DNA from: Cupriavidus necator A5-1 | GTDB lineage: Bacteria > Pseudomonadota > Gammaproteobacteria > Burkholderiales > Burkholderiaceae | DNA length: 64,000 bases | Assembly: GCF_000744095.1 (NCBI RefSeq) | Contig: NZ_JQLI01000004.1 | Coordinates: forward strand, 372,001-436,000 | Direction of reading: 5' to 3' | Shown here: positions 37,443-46,056 of the stretch, one piece after another | How the letters are laid out: each line of letters begins with the position of its first letter | Position numbering within the stretch: the first letter of the stretch is position 1 | Program-made: the position numbers and the translations under genes | Notes under the pieces: generated by a model | The model's database searches: none | What the model was told of the DNA's origin: nothing | The model's input: only the letters and a program-made list of their open reading frames with translations

Positions 37443-38402
37443 TCATTCACGTTCTGCCCGGCGATATCGCGCAAACGCCATCAATTGCCGATCTCTCCAC
37501 TGGCACCGCTGCACCAACCCTTGCAGCGGCAGCTTTGCCCGCATCTGTTCGTCGACCCGGGCGATGATCTCAGTGCCCCATGGCGCATCGTGCGCGCGCG
37601 AAGCGGCGATGCGCTGGTAAAGGGGGCCGAGGCGTGCTGCATAATCGGCAACGCCACCGACTGCGTTCAGGTCGATCGTCTCAAACGGTCCCATAAAGGA
37701 CCACCGCCACCCCAGACCGTCGCGAACCGTCTTGTCGACATCCTCAGCCGACACGATGCCATCTTCGACCAATGCCCAGGCCTCTCTCAACAGCACGGCT
37801 TGCAGTCGGTTCAAGACAAAGCCTTCGATCTCCCGGTTGACCGTGATCGCGGTCTGGCCCACGGCAGCCATCAGTTCGCTGGCAAAATCAAGGGTGCGGG
37901 TTGAAGTCCCAGGGGAGGGGACGAGTTCGACGAGCGGCACCAGCGAAGGGGGATTCACCGGATGCACAATGATGACCCGGGGTGTCAGCGCCAGGTTGTT
38001 CGCGAACTGCGACGCAGGGATCCCGGAGGTGGAGCTTCCAATGATCCGACGCCCGTCGTCGCAAGCCTGCAATTGCTCCATCAACTCGCGCTTATGATCG
38101 ACCCGTTCCAGAATCGATTCCTGCACGTAAGTGGCGCCTTCCAGGGACAGCGACAGCGACGCGCAAGACTTGATGCGTGACATCACGACTGCCGCGGACT
38201 CACTCAGCAAGCCATAGCTGTCAAGATCCTCAAGCTGGCGCAGTATGCGGGCCGGCGCAGCCTCGATTATCTGCGGATTCGCATCATACAAGTGGACCGT
38301 CGCGCCCGCGCGTGCGAACACGACTGCCCAACCCATCCCCACAAGACCCGTTCCCACGATGGCCACCGCGCCACCGCGCAGGACATCTACCGCAGACTTC
38401 AT
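37443..38402 (-). CDS. 3-hydroxyacyl-CoA dehydrogenase family protein (lambda-crystallin-like)
   Basis: 319 residues. NAD site VAIVGTGLVGMGWAVVFARAG, catalytic region VIIVHPVNPPSLVPLVELVPSPGTS, and GFVLNRLQAVLLREAWALVEDG. The HPVNPP variant and the length fit the short subgroup that includes L-gulonate 3-dehydrogenase and L-carnitine dehydrogenase rather than classical FadB-type enzymes, so the substrate may be a free hydroxy acid. It sits between XdhC and CoxG in the leftward arm. A hydroxy-acid dehydrogenase could act on the malate-like product of the hydratase encoded on the other arm; that is inference. Confidence 0.82.
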   Translation of the reverse strand: MKSAVDVLRGGAVAIVGTGLVGMGWAVVFARAGATVHLYDANPQIIEAAPARILRQLEDLDSYGLLSESAAVVMSRIKSCASLSLSLEGATYVQESILERVDHKRELMEQLQACDDGRRIIGSSTSGIPASQFANNLALTPRVIIVHPVNPPSLVPLVELVPSPGTSTRTLDFASELMAAVGQTAITVNREIEGFVLNRLQAVLLREAWALVEDGIVSAEDVDKTVRDGLGWRWSFMGPFETIDLNAVGGVADYAARLGPLYQRIAASRAHDAPWGTEIIARVDEQMRAKLPLQGLVQRCQWRDRQLMAFARYRRAERE

Positions 38403-38417
38403 TGGCGTGCTCCGAGA

Positions 38418-38981
38418 TCAGGCTGCGCGCCTGCCAAACATTCGGCCGAGCCACGTCACAAAACTGGCAAACAGCCCGGGGCCCGCGTAACGCTGGCCCG
38501 ATACGGCGGCCGGGGCCGGCTGAGGAGCGGCTGCATAGCGCTTGTTCAGTTCTGCCAGGAAGGCTCCGAAAAAATCGCCAGCCATCTTCTGCGCCGCCAT
38601 GTCGATCAACCTGGAGCCGACCTGTGCGAGCTTGCCGCCAACACTTGCGGTTGCGGTATAGCGCAGGAGCGTCTTGCCGGATGCCAGCGGGGACAAGGCC
38701 ACACCGGCTTCGCCGCGCCCATAGCCGACCGCACCGCCCTGACCACTGAATTCCAGCGTGTACGAGGTAGGGGCGGCGATGTCCTTCATGCGCATGTGGC
38801 CTTTGAACTTCGCTTTGATCGGCCCGACGGCAGCGGTAATGAGTACCTCAAAGCTACCGTCGTCCTTCTGTTGAATGGATTCGCACCCCGGAATGCACGT
38901 TTGCAACAGGGCGATATCGTTGAGGGCTTGCCAGGCGATATCCTGCGCCACGGGCAATTCCTTCTCTTCGTTCATCTTCAT
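38418..38981 (-). CDS. CoxG-like SRPBCC protein
   Basis: 187 residues. The CoxG/START-like fold shows AWQALNDIALLQTCIPGCESI, VGPIKAKFKGHMRM and a Gly-rich TASVGGKLAQVGSRLIDMAAQKM. A C-terminal amphipathic tail (FASFVTWLGRMFGR) could anchor it to the membrane. CoxG recruits carbon-monoxide dehydrogenase to the membrane and passes electrons to quinone. Here it is next to the 2Fe-2S and FAD subunits of the hydroxylase, where it could play the same role for a pyridine hydroxylase. Confidence 0.87.
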   Translation of the reverse strand: MKMNEEKELPVAQDIAWQALNDIALLQTCIPGCESIQQKDDGSFEVLITAAVGPIKAKFKGHMRMKDIAAPTSYTLEFSGQGGAVGYGRGEAGVALSPLASGKTLLRYTATASVGGKLAQVGSRLIDMAAQKMAGDFFGAFLAELNKRYAAAPQPAPAAVSGQRYAGPGLFASFVTWLGRMFGRRAA

Positions 38982-39014
38982 GGCTGTCTCTCGTTATAGC
39001 GCTGGGGGGCAATG

Positions 39015-39497
39015 TCAGTCGGAGTTCAGGCGTTTGGCAGCGGCCTGGACTGCACGGACTATGTTGTTGTAGCCGGTGCAACGGCACAGGTTTCCCGCCA
39101 GCGCCTTGCGGATTTCCTCCTCGGTGGGCTGCGGGTTTTCGTCAAGCAATGCCTGCGCAGAGATCAGCATCCCCGGCGTGCAGAATCCGCATTGGAGGGC
39201 ATGGTGGTTCCTGAATTCCTGCTGCAGGGGCGAAAGCTCTTCTTCCGAAGACAGGCCTTCCACCGTTTTCAGTTCTGCCCCTTGCGCCTGGACGGCGAAC
39301 ATCAGGCAGCTTCGTGCCGGCCGCCCGTTGACCATCACGGTGCAGGCACCGCATGCACCATGCGCGCAGCCTACGTGGGTCCCGGTCAGGCGCAGGCGAT
39401 GCCGGATGAAATCCGCCAGCAGCATGCGAGGTTCGGCGTCCGCGCCCATTCGCGCGCCATTGATCGAGAATTCGATACGGGTGACTTCATCGCTCAT
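39015..39497 (-). CDS. 2Fe-2S (small, CoxS-like) subunit of the cluster hydroxylase
   Basis: 160 residues. Cluster II ligands in GCAHGACGACTVMVNG with the partner Cys in RSC; cluster I in QCGFCTPGMLI and GNLCRCTGYNNIV. It is the three-subunit xanthine-dehydrogenase type, unlike the IorA-like protein at 19198 which works without FAD. Its start overlaps the end of the FAD subunit gene, so the two are translationally coupled. The matching large subunit is 8 kb away, at 48476, on the opposite strand. Confidence 0.92.
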   Translation of the reverse strand: MSDEVTRIEFSINGARMGADAEPRMLLADFIRHRLRLTGTHVGCAHGACGACTVMVNGRPARSCLMFAVQAQGAELKTVEGLSSEEELSPLQQEFRNHHALQCGFCTPGMLISAQALLDENPQPTEEEIRKALAGNLCRCTGYNNIVRAVQAAAKRLNSD

Positions 39498-40362
39498 TTG
39501 GATTTCCCTCCTTGACGGCGCTTAGCAGAGCTTTCTTCAGCATTGCCCCGATCGCATGCTTGCGATAAGCGTCGCTGGCGTAAAGATCAGACATGGGATC
39601 AATCTCTTCGGCAGCGATGCCTGCGATCATTTCGATCGCAGCGTCGCCGAGTCCGTGAGTCGTGAGTTGGGCTTCGGCACGGCGCAGACGTACAGGCGCA
39701 GCATCGACCCCCATCGCGGCAAGCGCAGCCTTCTGGACCTTAGCGCCTTGCTTGGCCAGGTGCACGGCAAGGCCCACGACCGCGACCCCCTCCTGCCTGA
39801 CGCTTACCTCAAAAAAGCTGGAAAACGAGCCTGGGACGCAGACCGGAAAGCGAGCCTCGCGCAGGAACTCGCCGGGCTCGATTGCGGTCGTCAAGTCCCC
39901 AAGGAAAAACTCGGAGGCAGCGACTTCGCGCGGCCCGTTCACGCCGTCAATCAGCATGATGGCGTCCAGTGCGACTGCGACTGCAGGCAGCTCGGCAACC
40001 CGGTCGGCATGGGCGAGCGTGCCACCGACGGTGGCTCGGCATCGCACGGCGACCGGCCCCGTCCACGCCAATGCCTGCGAGACGAGCGGGCAATGCTGAC
40101 GCACTACCGGAGACTTCATGGCATCGATCTGGCGGGTCATCGCGCCGATGGCAACATGGCCCGCACGGTGTTCGATGTAGTCGAGCCCCTGGCATTGGTT
40201 CAGGTCTATCAGCACGGCGGGCCGCATGATCCGCAGGTTCATGATCGGCACCAGGCTCTGCCCGCCGGCGAGAACACGCGCTTCCGCGCCGTGCTGCGAC
40301 AGCAGCCCGATGACCTCCTGGACTGTTCTGGGGGAAACGTAGATAAAGCTCGGCGGCTTCAT
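39487..40362 (-). CDS. FAD-binding (medium, CoxM-like) subunit of the cluster hydroxylase
   Basis: 291 residues. VAO-type FAD domain with EARVLAGGQSLVPIMNLR (pyrophosphate loop), AIGAMTR and TVGGTLAHADRVAELPA, and the C-terminal CoxM domain. It transfers electrons from the Fe-S subunit to the next acceptor. Second gene of the leftward arm, 28 bases after the NicC-like gene. TVGGTLAHADR has Ala in place of the usual Asn of TIGGNLAH. Confidence 0.9.
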   Translation of the reverse strand: MKPPSFIYVSPRTVQEVIGLLSQHGAEARVLAGGQSLVPIMNLRIMRPAVLIDLNQCQGLDYIEHRAGHVAIGAMTRQIDAMKSPVVRQHCPLVSQALAWTGPVAVRCRATVGGTLAHADRVAELPAVAVALDAIMLIDGVNGPREVAASEFFLGDLTTAIEPGEFLREARFPVCVPGSFSSFFEVSVRQEGVAVVGLAVHLAKQGAKVQKAALAAMGVDAAPVRLRRAEAQLTTHGLGDAAIEMIAGIAAEEIDPMSDLYASDAYRKHAIGAMLKKALLSAVKEGNPNER

Positions 40363-40390
40363 ACTGGCTCCTGCCTGGTTGTAGTCATGC

Positions 40391-41572
40391 TCAGGCGCAT
40401 TCTGTCTGCGGCGGCTTCGCAGCCTCGCCGGCCGGTTGCAGTGGCACGGTCATGGCGTTGTATCCGAAGCACCACGTCGGATCCTCCTCGTACTTGAGGA
40501 AGGTATTGGCGTTCGAGATCCGTTGCACCTTTGAAGCTCTTCCCTGGCGATTCGCCTCGTAGAGCTTCAGGGCACCTTCGAGGTCATCGCGCTTCTCCTG
40601 CAGGCAGCGGGCCAGTACAGCGGCATCTTCGAACGCCATGCCGGCTCCCTGGCCCATATGTGGCTTCATGGGGTGGCAGGCGTCGCCAAGCAGCACAATG
40701 CGGCCCGAACTCCAGAGCGGCAGGGGATCGCGTGTCAACAGGGGCCACTTGCTGATCCGGACGGAGGCGTCGATGACACGCTGTACTTCGTCGTGGAAGC
40801 CGGCGTAGTGATCCTTGACTTCCTGAATCGTGACATCGACAGGCGTGGTCCCTTCCCAGTTGGGATCTGGCGAGCCGGTGACGAAATACACCTCATCCTT
40901 GGCCTTGGTGGTGTAGTAGATGATCATGTGCCTGTCTTCGTTAGCCCAGTGCCGGTCATCCGACCAGAACTTGCAGCCGTCCGAGTCCAGTGGGCGGCTA
41001 AGTCGAGATGCCGGGAAGACAGAGCGATAGGCGACAAAGCCCGAGTACTTGGGAGGCTGTGGTCCCAGCAGCAGCTCACGGACCCGTGAATTGACGCCGT
41101 CGGCGCCGATAATGACGTCAGCTTCCACGCTGCTTCCGTCAGCAAAGGTCGCCTTTAGGGCATCGCCGACTTCCTCGATGCCGACCAGGTGCTTGTCGAA
41201 CTGGATCGAGTCCGGCCGCAACTGGCTGGCGAGCGACCGCTGCAGATCACCGCGGTGGAGGATGATGTGAGGCTCACCATACTTCTTGTGCCACGCCGCC
41301 TCCGGTTGGGAGTACAGCAATTCGCCGGTATCCCAGACCCGGCTGAACCATGTCGCGGGCGTTTGTCCGATGGCAAGCAGGTGATCAACTACCCCGGTGG
41401 CGCGTAGCACATGCATGCCGTTCGGGTAGATATTGATCCCCGCGCCGATACGGGCGAGCTGCTTTGCCTGCTCGTACACGGTCGCCTCGAAACCTGCGCG
41501 CTGCAGAAGGACTCCAGCCGTGAGGCCGCCCATCCCCCCTCCGATTACCGCAATTCTCTGTTGCTGCGTCAT
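40391..41572 (-). CDS. nicC: FAD-dependent monooxygenase, 6-hydroxynicotinate 3-monooxygenase (NicC) homologue
   Basis: 393 residues from ATG 41572 (AAGGAG 5 bases upstream; ATG 41632 is less likely). FAD motif IGGGMGGLTAGVLLQRAGF, second FAD motif VLLGDACHPMKPHMGQG, and close overall likeness to remembered Pseudomonas NicC, including WFSRVWDTG, IILHRGDLQ and NANTFL. NicC hydroxylates and decarboxylates 6-hydroxynicotinate to 2,5-dihydroxypyridine. Two differences stand out: the His at position 47 of P. putida NicC is Asn here (GAGINIYP), and after the conserved Cys (GCKFWS) there is an insertion giving two DRH motifs (DDRHWANEDRH). Both fall in the active-site region, so the substrate may be a different hydroxypyridine. 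Confidence 0.8.
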   Translation of the reverse strand: MTQQQRIAVIGGGMGGLTAGVLLQRAGFEATVYEQAKQLARIGAGINIYPNGMHVLRATGVVDHLLAIGQTPATWFSRVWDTGELLYSQPEAAWHKKYGEPHIILHRGDLQRSLASQLRPDSIQFDKHLVGIEEVGDALKATFADGSSVEADVIIGADGVNSRVRELLLGPQPPKYSGFVAYRSVFPASRLSRPLDSDGCKFWSDDRHWANEDRHMIIYYTTKAKDEVYFVTGSPDPNWEGTTPVDVTIQEVKDHYAGFHDEVQRVIDASVRISKWPLLTRDPLPLWSSGRIVLLGDACHPMKPHMGQGAGMAFEDAAVLARCLQEKRDDLEGALKLYEANRQGRASKVQRISNANTFLKYEEDPTWCFGYNAMTVPLQPAGEAAKPPQTECA

Positions 41573-41680
41573 TGCATCTCCTTGCCACGCCATATGTGAT
41601 TTTGCGGGCGTATCTGCCTGCGAAGAAGACATGCAGTGGGCCGGTCCCGGGTGGCCGTCACCATTGCATCGCCGTGTTCA

Positions 41681-41739
41681 TATGCTAGCACCGAAATGTA
41701 CGAAGCGTATAGATTTTTGCTACGGAATGTAGTTAAATA
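41681..41739. promoter_or_regulatory. Divergent control region of both arms, two operators
   Basis: TACGAAGCGTA at 41699-41709 and TACGGAATGTA at 41721-41731 (centres 22 apart). Leftward, 7 bases after the first operator, comes GTGCTAGCATA (41691-41681), an extended -10 element for the NicC arm. Rightward, TTAAAT follows the second operator and could be a weak -10 for nicF. The same leftward architecture recurs at 48300-48350. Confidence 0.7.
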
Positions 41740-41783
41740 CGTCTACGGCAGCACCACACGTCACTGAGGACACGGAGCCAGAC

Positions 41784-42428
41784 ATGGATAAATTTGCTTT
41801 GGACACGAACTATGCCAACACCGGCTTCAACACAAGGCTGGGATTCGGCAAGAAGCCAGCGCTCTTGCTGATCGACCTGGTACAGGCGTACTTCGTGGAA
41901 AGTTCGCCGCTATACCACCCGTTGTTCGAGCCAAGCCTTGCGGTGTCTATCCGGCTGAAGGCAGCGGCGCATCGCGCCGGCATTCCGGTGGTGCTCACTC
42001 GCCTCGAAGTGCAGAAGGATGGTGTCGGCGGCGGGGTCTTCTTCGAGAAGATCCGACACTCGCTGCTCTCGTTCGAGCCCGGAAATCCGCTGGGAGACCT
42101 GCCTCCGGGACTGGAAGCCGAACCCTCCGATATCGTCATCTGGAAGCGGTATGCAAGCGGTTTCTTCGGTACGGCGCTTGCGCCGGCGTTGACGACGTTG
42201 GGCGTGGATACGGTGCTGATTGCCGGGGTCTCGACCAGCGGTTGCGTACGCGCGACCTGCGTAGACGCGATCTCACATGGATTCCGGCCCATGGTCGTGC
42301 GTGAAGCGGTGGGAGACCGACATCCAGATATCCAGGAAGCCAATCTGTACGACATGAACGCCAAGTACGCAGACGTCATTGGCGAGGAAGAGGCAATGGC
42401 ATACCTGAAGCAAGTCTCGGCCCTCTGA
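41784..42428 (+). CDS. nicF: Maleamate amidohydrolase-like isochorismatase (NicF homologue)
   Basis: 214 residues. Catalytic triad in place: D31 (LLIDLVQAYF), K121 (IWKRYASGFFGT) and C154 (STSGCVRATC), with a probable cis-peptide before the Cys. Length and motifs match NicF, which hydrolyses maleamate to maleate and ammonia. First gene of the rightward arm, 53 bases before nicX. If the pathway substrate carries a ring substituent, the enzyme would act on the substituted maleamate. Confidence 0.82.
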   Translation: MDKFALDTNYANTGFNTRLGFGKKPALLLIDLVQAYFVESSPLYHPLFEPSLAVSIRLKAAAHRAGIPVVLTRLEVQKDGVGGGVFFEKIRHSLLSFEPGNPLGDLPPGLEAEPSDIVIWKRYASGFFGTALAPALTTLGVDTVLIAGVSTSGCVRATCVDAISHGFRPMVVREAVGDRHPDIQEANLYDMNAKYADVIGEEEAMAYLKQVSAL

Positions 42429-42480
42429 TCATCATGGGCACGCATCTATTGCATTCGTAACCTACCAGGAGAGTTCTGAT

Positions 42481-43503
42481 ATGCAGCAAGAAAAGCTGGT
42501 CGCGCTGTTTCAGGAGGAGTTTCGGCGCTGTAAGTTGGATGAATCTGAGACGGCCATCGTTTTGTCGGGTGAGCGCACTCCGGCTGCGATGGCAGATGCC
42601 GCCATGCAGGCCATCACCAATCTGGGCGCCCAGGGATTCCGGATGCATATGGCTGCGCCGAGAGTAAAACCTGGCGCCGCGGAAGGTTCGTACGTCGGGC
42701 TTACGCCGGTCACGGGACAGAAGCTGGCCCTGGAGACGTTGAAGCAGGCCGATTTCGTGGTTGACCTGCTGCTGCTTCTGCATTCTCCGGAGCAAGTCGA
42801 AATCCTGAATGCCGGCACGCGCATGCTACTTGTGGTCGAACCGCCGGAGATCCTTGCAAGCCGGCCGCCGACGGACGCACTGCGACGCCAGATCGAGGCA
42901 AGCGAGGAGGTGCTCAAGGGCGCCCGGACGCTGCGCATCACCTCGTCGGCGGGAACCGACGTGGAGATGAAGCTGGGCCAATACCCGGTAATCACCCAAT
43001 ACGGTTACACGGATACCCCGGGACGCTGGGACCATTGGCCCTCCGCCTTCCTCTATACGTGGCCGGACGAGGGCTCGACAAACGGGCGAGTGGTGCTGAA
43101 CCGGGGGGACTTTGTATGGCCCCTCAATCGGTACCTCGAATCCCCCATCACGCTCACCATTCGCGAAGGTTACATTCGCAGCATCGATGGCGAGGAAGAG
43201 GCTGTGCGGCTTCGCGAGCAGATGGCGTCGTTCAACGATCCGGAAGCTTATGCCGTGTCACATATCGGTTGGGGGGTAGATCCACGGGCGGATTGGGAAG
43301 CCTTGAAGAAGGAGCCTGCAAGCGTCGGCACGGATCCGCGATCGTTCGCGGGGAACGTGCAGTTCTCCACGGGCCCGAACACGGAGGCGGGCGGGAGCCG
43401 GCACACCATCGCGCATTTCGACATGCCGATGCTGGGCTGCACACTGACCCTGGATGGCTACACGGTGGTGCGCGACGGCGAGGTGGTTGGGCCGGCAATC
43501 TGA
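42481..43503 (+). CDS. nicX: 2,5-dihydroxypyridine 5,6-dioxygenase (NicX)
   Basis: 340 residues, the unusual non-extradiol-like metallopeptidase-related fold of NicX. Predicted Fe(II) ligands are H261 (AVSHIGWG) and H312/D314 (AHFDMP), the same spacing as the three known ligands of P. putida NicX. FSTGPNTEAGGSRHT just before the second His is diagnostic of the family. It opens the pyridine ring of 2,5-dihydroxypyridine to N-formylmaleamate. Its presence fixes the route through a 2,5-diol whatever the starting pyridine is. Confidence 0.88.
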   Translation: MQQEKLVALFQEEFRRCKLDESETAIVLSGERTPAAMADAAMQAITNLGAQGFRMHMAAPRVKPGAAEGSYVGLTPVTGQKLALETLKQADFVVDLLLLLHSPEQVEILNAGTRMLLVVEPPEILASRPPTDALRRQIEASEEVLKGARTLRITSSAGTDVEMKLGQYPVITQYGYTDTPGRWDHWPSAFLYTWPDEGSTNGRVVLNRGDFVWPLNRYLESPITLTIREGYIRSIDGEEEAVRLREQMASFNDPEAYAVSHIGWGVDPRADWEALKKEPASVGTDPRSFAGNVQFSTGPNTEAGGSRHTIAHFDMPMLGCTLTLDGYTVVRDGEVVGPAI

Positions 43504-43626
43504 ATCGCATGGGCGGCACCGCGTACCGGTGCTCGTCCGTTGCGGTCATGCGTTGGACCTCATTGCCCGGTGCGTTGTAAGCCGGGCGATGATGGCGACA
43601 CACTCCATGCTCATAGAGGCTATTGC

Positions 43627-44526
43627 ATGAAAGAAGGAACACGATTCCAATCGCGCGTCGCTGATCGCCGCGCCAGACTGGCCGCCCGCCTGCGCGACAA
43701 GCGTGTGCTATCGGCTCCCGGCGTTTTCGAGATGGTGTCGGCAAAGCTGGCCGACAGTATCGGCTTCGAGGCGCTGTACATGACCGGCTACGGCACGGTC
43801 GCCTCCTATCTCGGCTTGCCGGACGCGGGACTTGCCAGCTACACCGACATGGTCAATCGCGTACAGCAGTTTGTCAGCGTGACCGACACGCCCATGATTT
43901 GCGACGCGGATACCGGTTACGGTGGCTTGCTCAACGTCATGCACACGGTACGCGGCTATGAAGCCGGGGGCGCCAGCGCGATCCAGTTGGAAGACCAGGA
44001 GTTTCCGAAGAAATGCGGCCATATGCTTGGTCGACGGGTGATCCTGGCAGAAGCCATGGCTGACAAGATTCGTGTTGCGGTCGAGACACGGGACGATCCG
44101 AACTTCCTCATCATCGCGCGCACTGATGCGCGTACCACACTCGGCCTTGACGAGGCGCTGCGCCGCGGCGAACTCTACGCAAAGGCCGGCGCCGACCTGC
44201 TGTTCATTGAAAGCCCGGAGTCGGTCGAAGAGATGGAGCGCATCGGTCGCAGCTTCGACGTGCCTTTGGTGGCCAACATGGTGGAAGGCGGGCGCACGCC
44301 GGTCCTGAGTCGCGATGAGCTGCAATCCCTGGGCTACGGGCTGGCCATTTTCCCCGCGACCGCTTTCCTGGCGGCCGGAGCGGCCATGGGCAGCGTGTTC
44401 CGGAAGATCCGGGAGGACGGGTCCACCGTTGGGCTTGATACGCCCCTCTACGAGTTCCAGAAGTTCTCAGCGCTGATGGGCTTTGACTGGGTCGCTGATT
44501 TCGACCGCAATCATGCTCAGGAATAG
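43627..44526 (+). CDS. Isocitrate lyase/PEP-mutase family C-C lyase (2,3-dimethylmalate-lyase-like)
   Basis: 299 residues from ATG 43627. TIM-barrel motifs: MTGYGTVAS, metal site ICDADTGYGG, catalytic loop EFPKKCGH with C130, and IARTDAR. KKCGH is the signature of true lyases (methylisocitrate, dimethylmalate) and is absent from oxaloacetate-decarboxylase-type members. Relatives cleave 2-hydroxy acids to pyruvate plus a short acid. It is directly followed by an aconitase-type hydratase; in Eubacterium barkeri nicotinate fermentation the same two enzyme types act in sequence on dimethylmaleate. Not expected in the standard aerobic nic pathway. Confidence 0.82.
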   Translation: MKEGTRFQSRVADRRARLAARLRDKRVLSAPGVFEMVSAKLADSIGFEALYMTGYGTVASYLGLPDAGLASYTDMVNRVQQFVSVTDTPMICDADTGYGGLLNVMHTVRGYEAGGASAIQLEDQEFPKKCGHMLGRRVILAEAMADKIRVAVETRDDPNFLIIARTDARTTLGLDEALRRGELYAKAGADLLFIESPESVEEMERIGRSFDVPLVANMVEGGRTPVLSRDELQSLGYGLAIFPATAFLAAGAAMGSVFRKIREDGSTVGLDTPLYEFQKFSALMGFDWVADFDRNHAQE

Positions 44527-44613
44527 TGGCGACTTTTCATACGGCGGCAGGGAGGCAATAGCAATGAAGCAAACACCTGACCTTGAGACAGGCCCAGCCA
44601 CGTGGGGGCATGC

Positions 44614-46056
44614 ATGATGGGACGGACATTGTTCGACAAGATCTGGGACGCCCATGTGGTCAGCGATTTGGGCGAGGGATGGGCATTGCTTCATGTCGAC
44701 CGGCATCTGGTCCATGATCTCAACGGGGCTCCGGCGCTTGCGGAACTCGAGGCTCGTGACTTGCCAGTGTGCAATCCGGAACTCGTCTTCGCCACGCCGG
44801 ATCATGTGGTGTCGAGCCAGCCGGGACGCACTGGCAACACTTATGCCGAAGGCAGCCGTCTGTACAACGGACTGCGCGACCGCACTAAGCAAAACCAGAT
44901 CCGCCTGTTCGACATCGGCCAGCCTGGACAGGGGATCGTCCACGTCATGGCGCCGGAACTGGGTGTCGTCCTGCCTGGCCTTACCGTGATCTGCGGTGAC
45001 AGCCATACCTGCACCAACGGCGGGCTGGGGGCTCTGGCTTTCGGCGTCGGCTCATCCGAGGTCGCGCATGTCCTGGCCACGCAGACATTGCGCCAGCAGA
45101 AGCCAAAGCGAATGCGCGTTTGCTGCGAAGGTGCGCTCGCTGTCGGCGTGTCAGCCAAAGACTTGGCCCTTCACATCCTCAAGACGCTCGGCGCCACAGC
45201 GGGCGTCGGTTATGCCATCGAGTACACCGGTAGTGCGGTGCGCGAACTGGACATTGAAGCGCGGTTGACCTTGTGCAATCTGAGCGTCGAACTGGGGGCC
45301 CGCTGCGGCATTGTGGCGCCAGATGACAAGACCATTGCCTGGCTCCGCGGCCGGCCGTTTGCTCCGCAAGGCGAGGCGTTCGAGGTGGCCGCCGCCCAAT
45401 GGCGCTTGTTGGCCAGCGATGAGGATGCGGTTTTCGATCGCGAGGAAATCATCGACGTCGCGGAAGTTGCGCCTACGATCACATGGGGCCTAAGTCCCGA
45501 CCAGTCCATAGCGGTCGACGGCGTTATCCCCGATCCACACTGCGCACCCGAGCATTTGCGCAAATCCTATGCGCTGGCGCTGGAGTACATGGGGCTCACC
45601 CCCAATGCGCCGATTGCCGGGACGCCCGTGGACTGGGTTTTCATTGGTTCCTGTGCCAATTCCCGTCTTTCGGACTTGCGCGCCGCGGCCGATGTCGTGC
45701 GCGGACGCCGGGTCGCGCCTGGCGTGACTGCCTGGGTCGTGCCAGGGTCTGAACTCACGCGCCGCGCCGGCGAAGCCGAGGGCCTGCGCGAGGTCTTCGA
45801 AGCGGCCGGCTTCCAGTGGCGAGAACCCGGCTGCAGCATGTGCGTTGCCGCCAACGGCGAGCAGGTACCGCCCGGACGCCGCTCGGTGTCCACCTCCAAT
45901 CGCAACTTCATCGGCCGCCAGGGGCCCAACGCACGCACGCATCTGGCCAGCCCTGCAACGGCGGCGGCAGCGGCGATTGCGGGCCATATTGTCGATGTGA
46001 GAACCATGAAACACGTGCCAGCACAAGAGCCGCAGGTCGGGAGCACCACCGTATGA
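44614..46056 (+). CDS. Aconitase/isopropylmalate-isomerase family large subunit (LeuC-like hydratase)
   Basis: 480 residues from ATG 44614. 4Fe-4S ligands C347 (GSCANSR), C407 and C410 (EPGCSMCVA); also VICGDSHTCTNGGLGALAFGVGSSEV and DSHT block typical of the superfamily. Linked through an ATGA overlap to a LeuD-like small subunit. No leuB or leuA is near, and the operon context after NicF makes maleate hydratase (to D-malate) or an alkyl-maleate hydratase (dimethylmaleate/citraconate type) more likely than leucine synthesis. The C-terminus has about 20 residues beyond GHIVDVR. Confidence 0.82.
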   Translation: MMGRTLFDKIWDAHVVSDLGEGWALLHVDRHLVHDLNGAPALAELEARDLPVCNPELVFATPDHVVSSQPGRTGNTYAEGSRLYNGLRDRTKQNQIRLFDIGQPGQGIVHVMAPELGVVLPGLTVICGDSHTCTNGGLGALAFGVGSSEVAHVLATQTLRQQKPKRMRVCCEGALAVGVSAKDLALHILKTLGATAGVGYAIEYTGSAVRELDIEARLTLCNLSVELGARCGIVAPDDKTIAWLRGRPFAPQGEAFEVAAAQWRLLASDEDAVFDREEIIDVAEVAPTITWGLSPDQSIAVDGVIPDPHCAPEHLRKSYALALEYMGLTPNAPIAGTPVDWVFIGSCANSRLSDLRAAADVVRGRRVAPGVTAWVVPGSELTRRAGEAEGLREVFEAAGFQWREPGCSMCVAANGEQVPPGRRSVSTSNRNFIGRQGPNARTHLASPATAAAAAIAGHIVDVRTMKHVPAQEPQVGSTTV

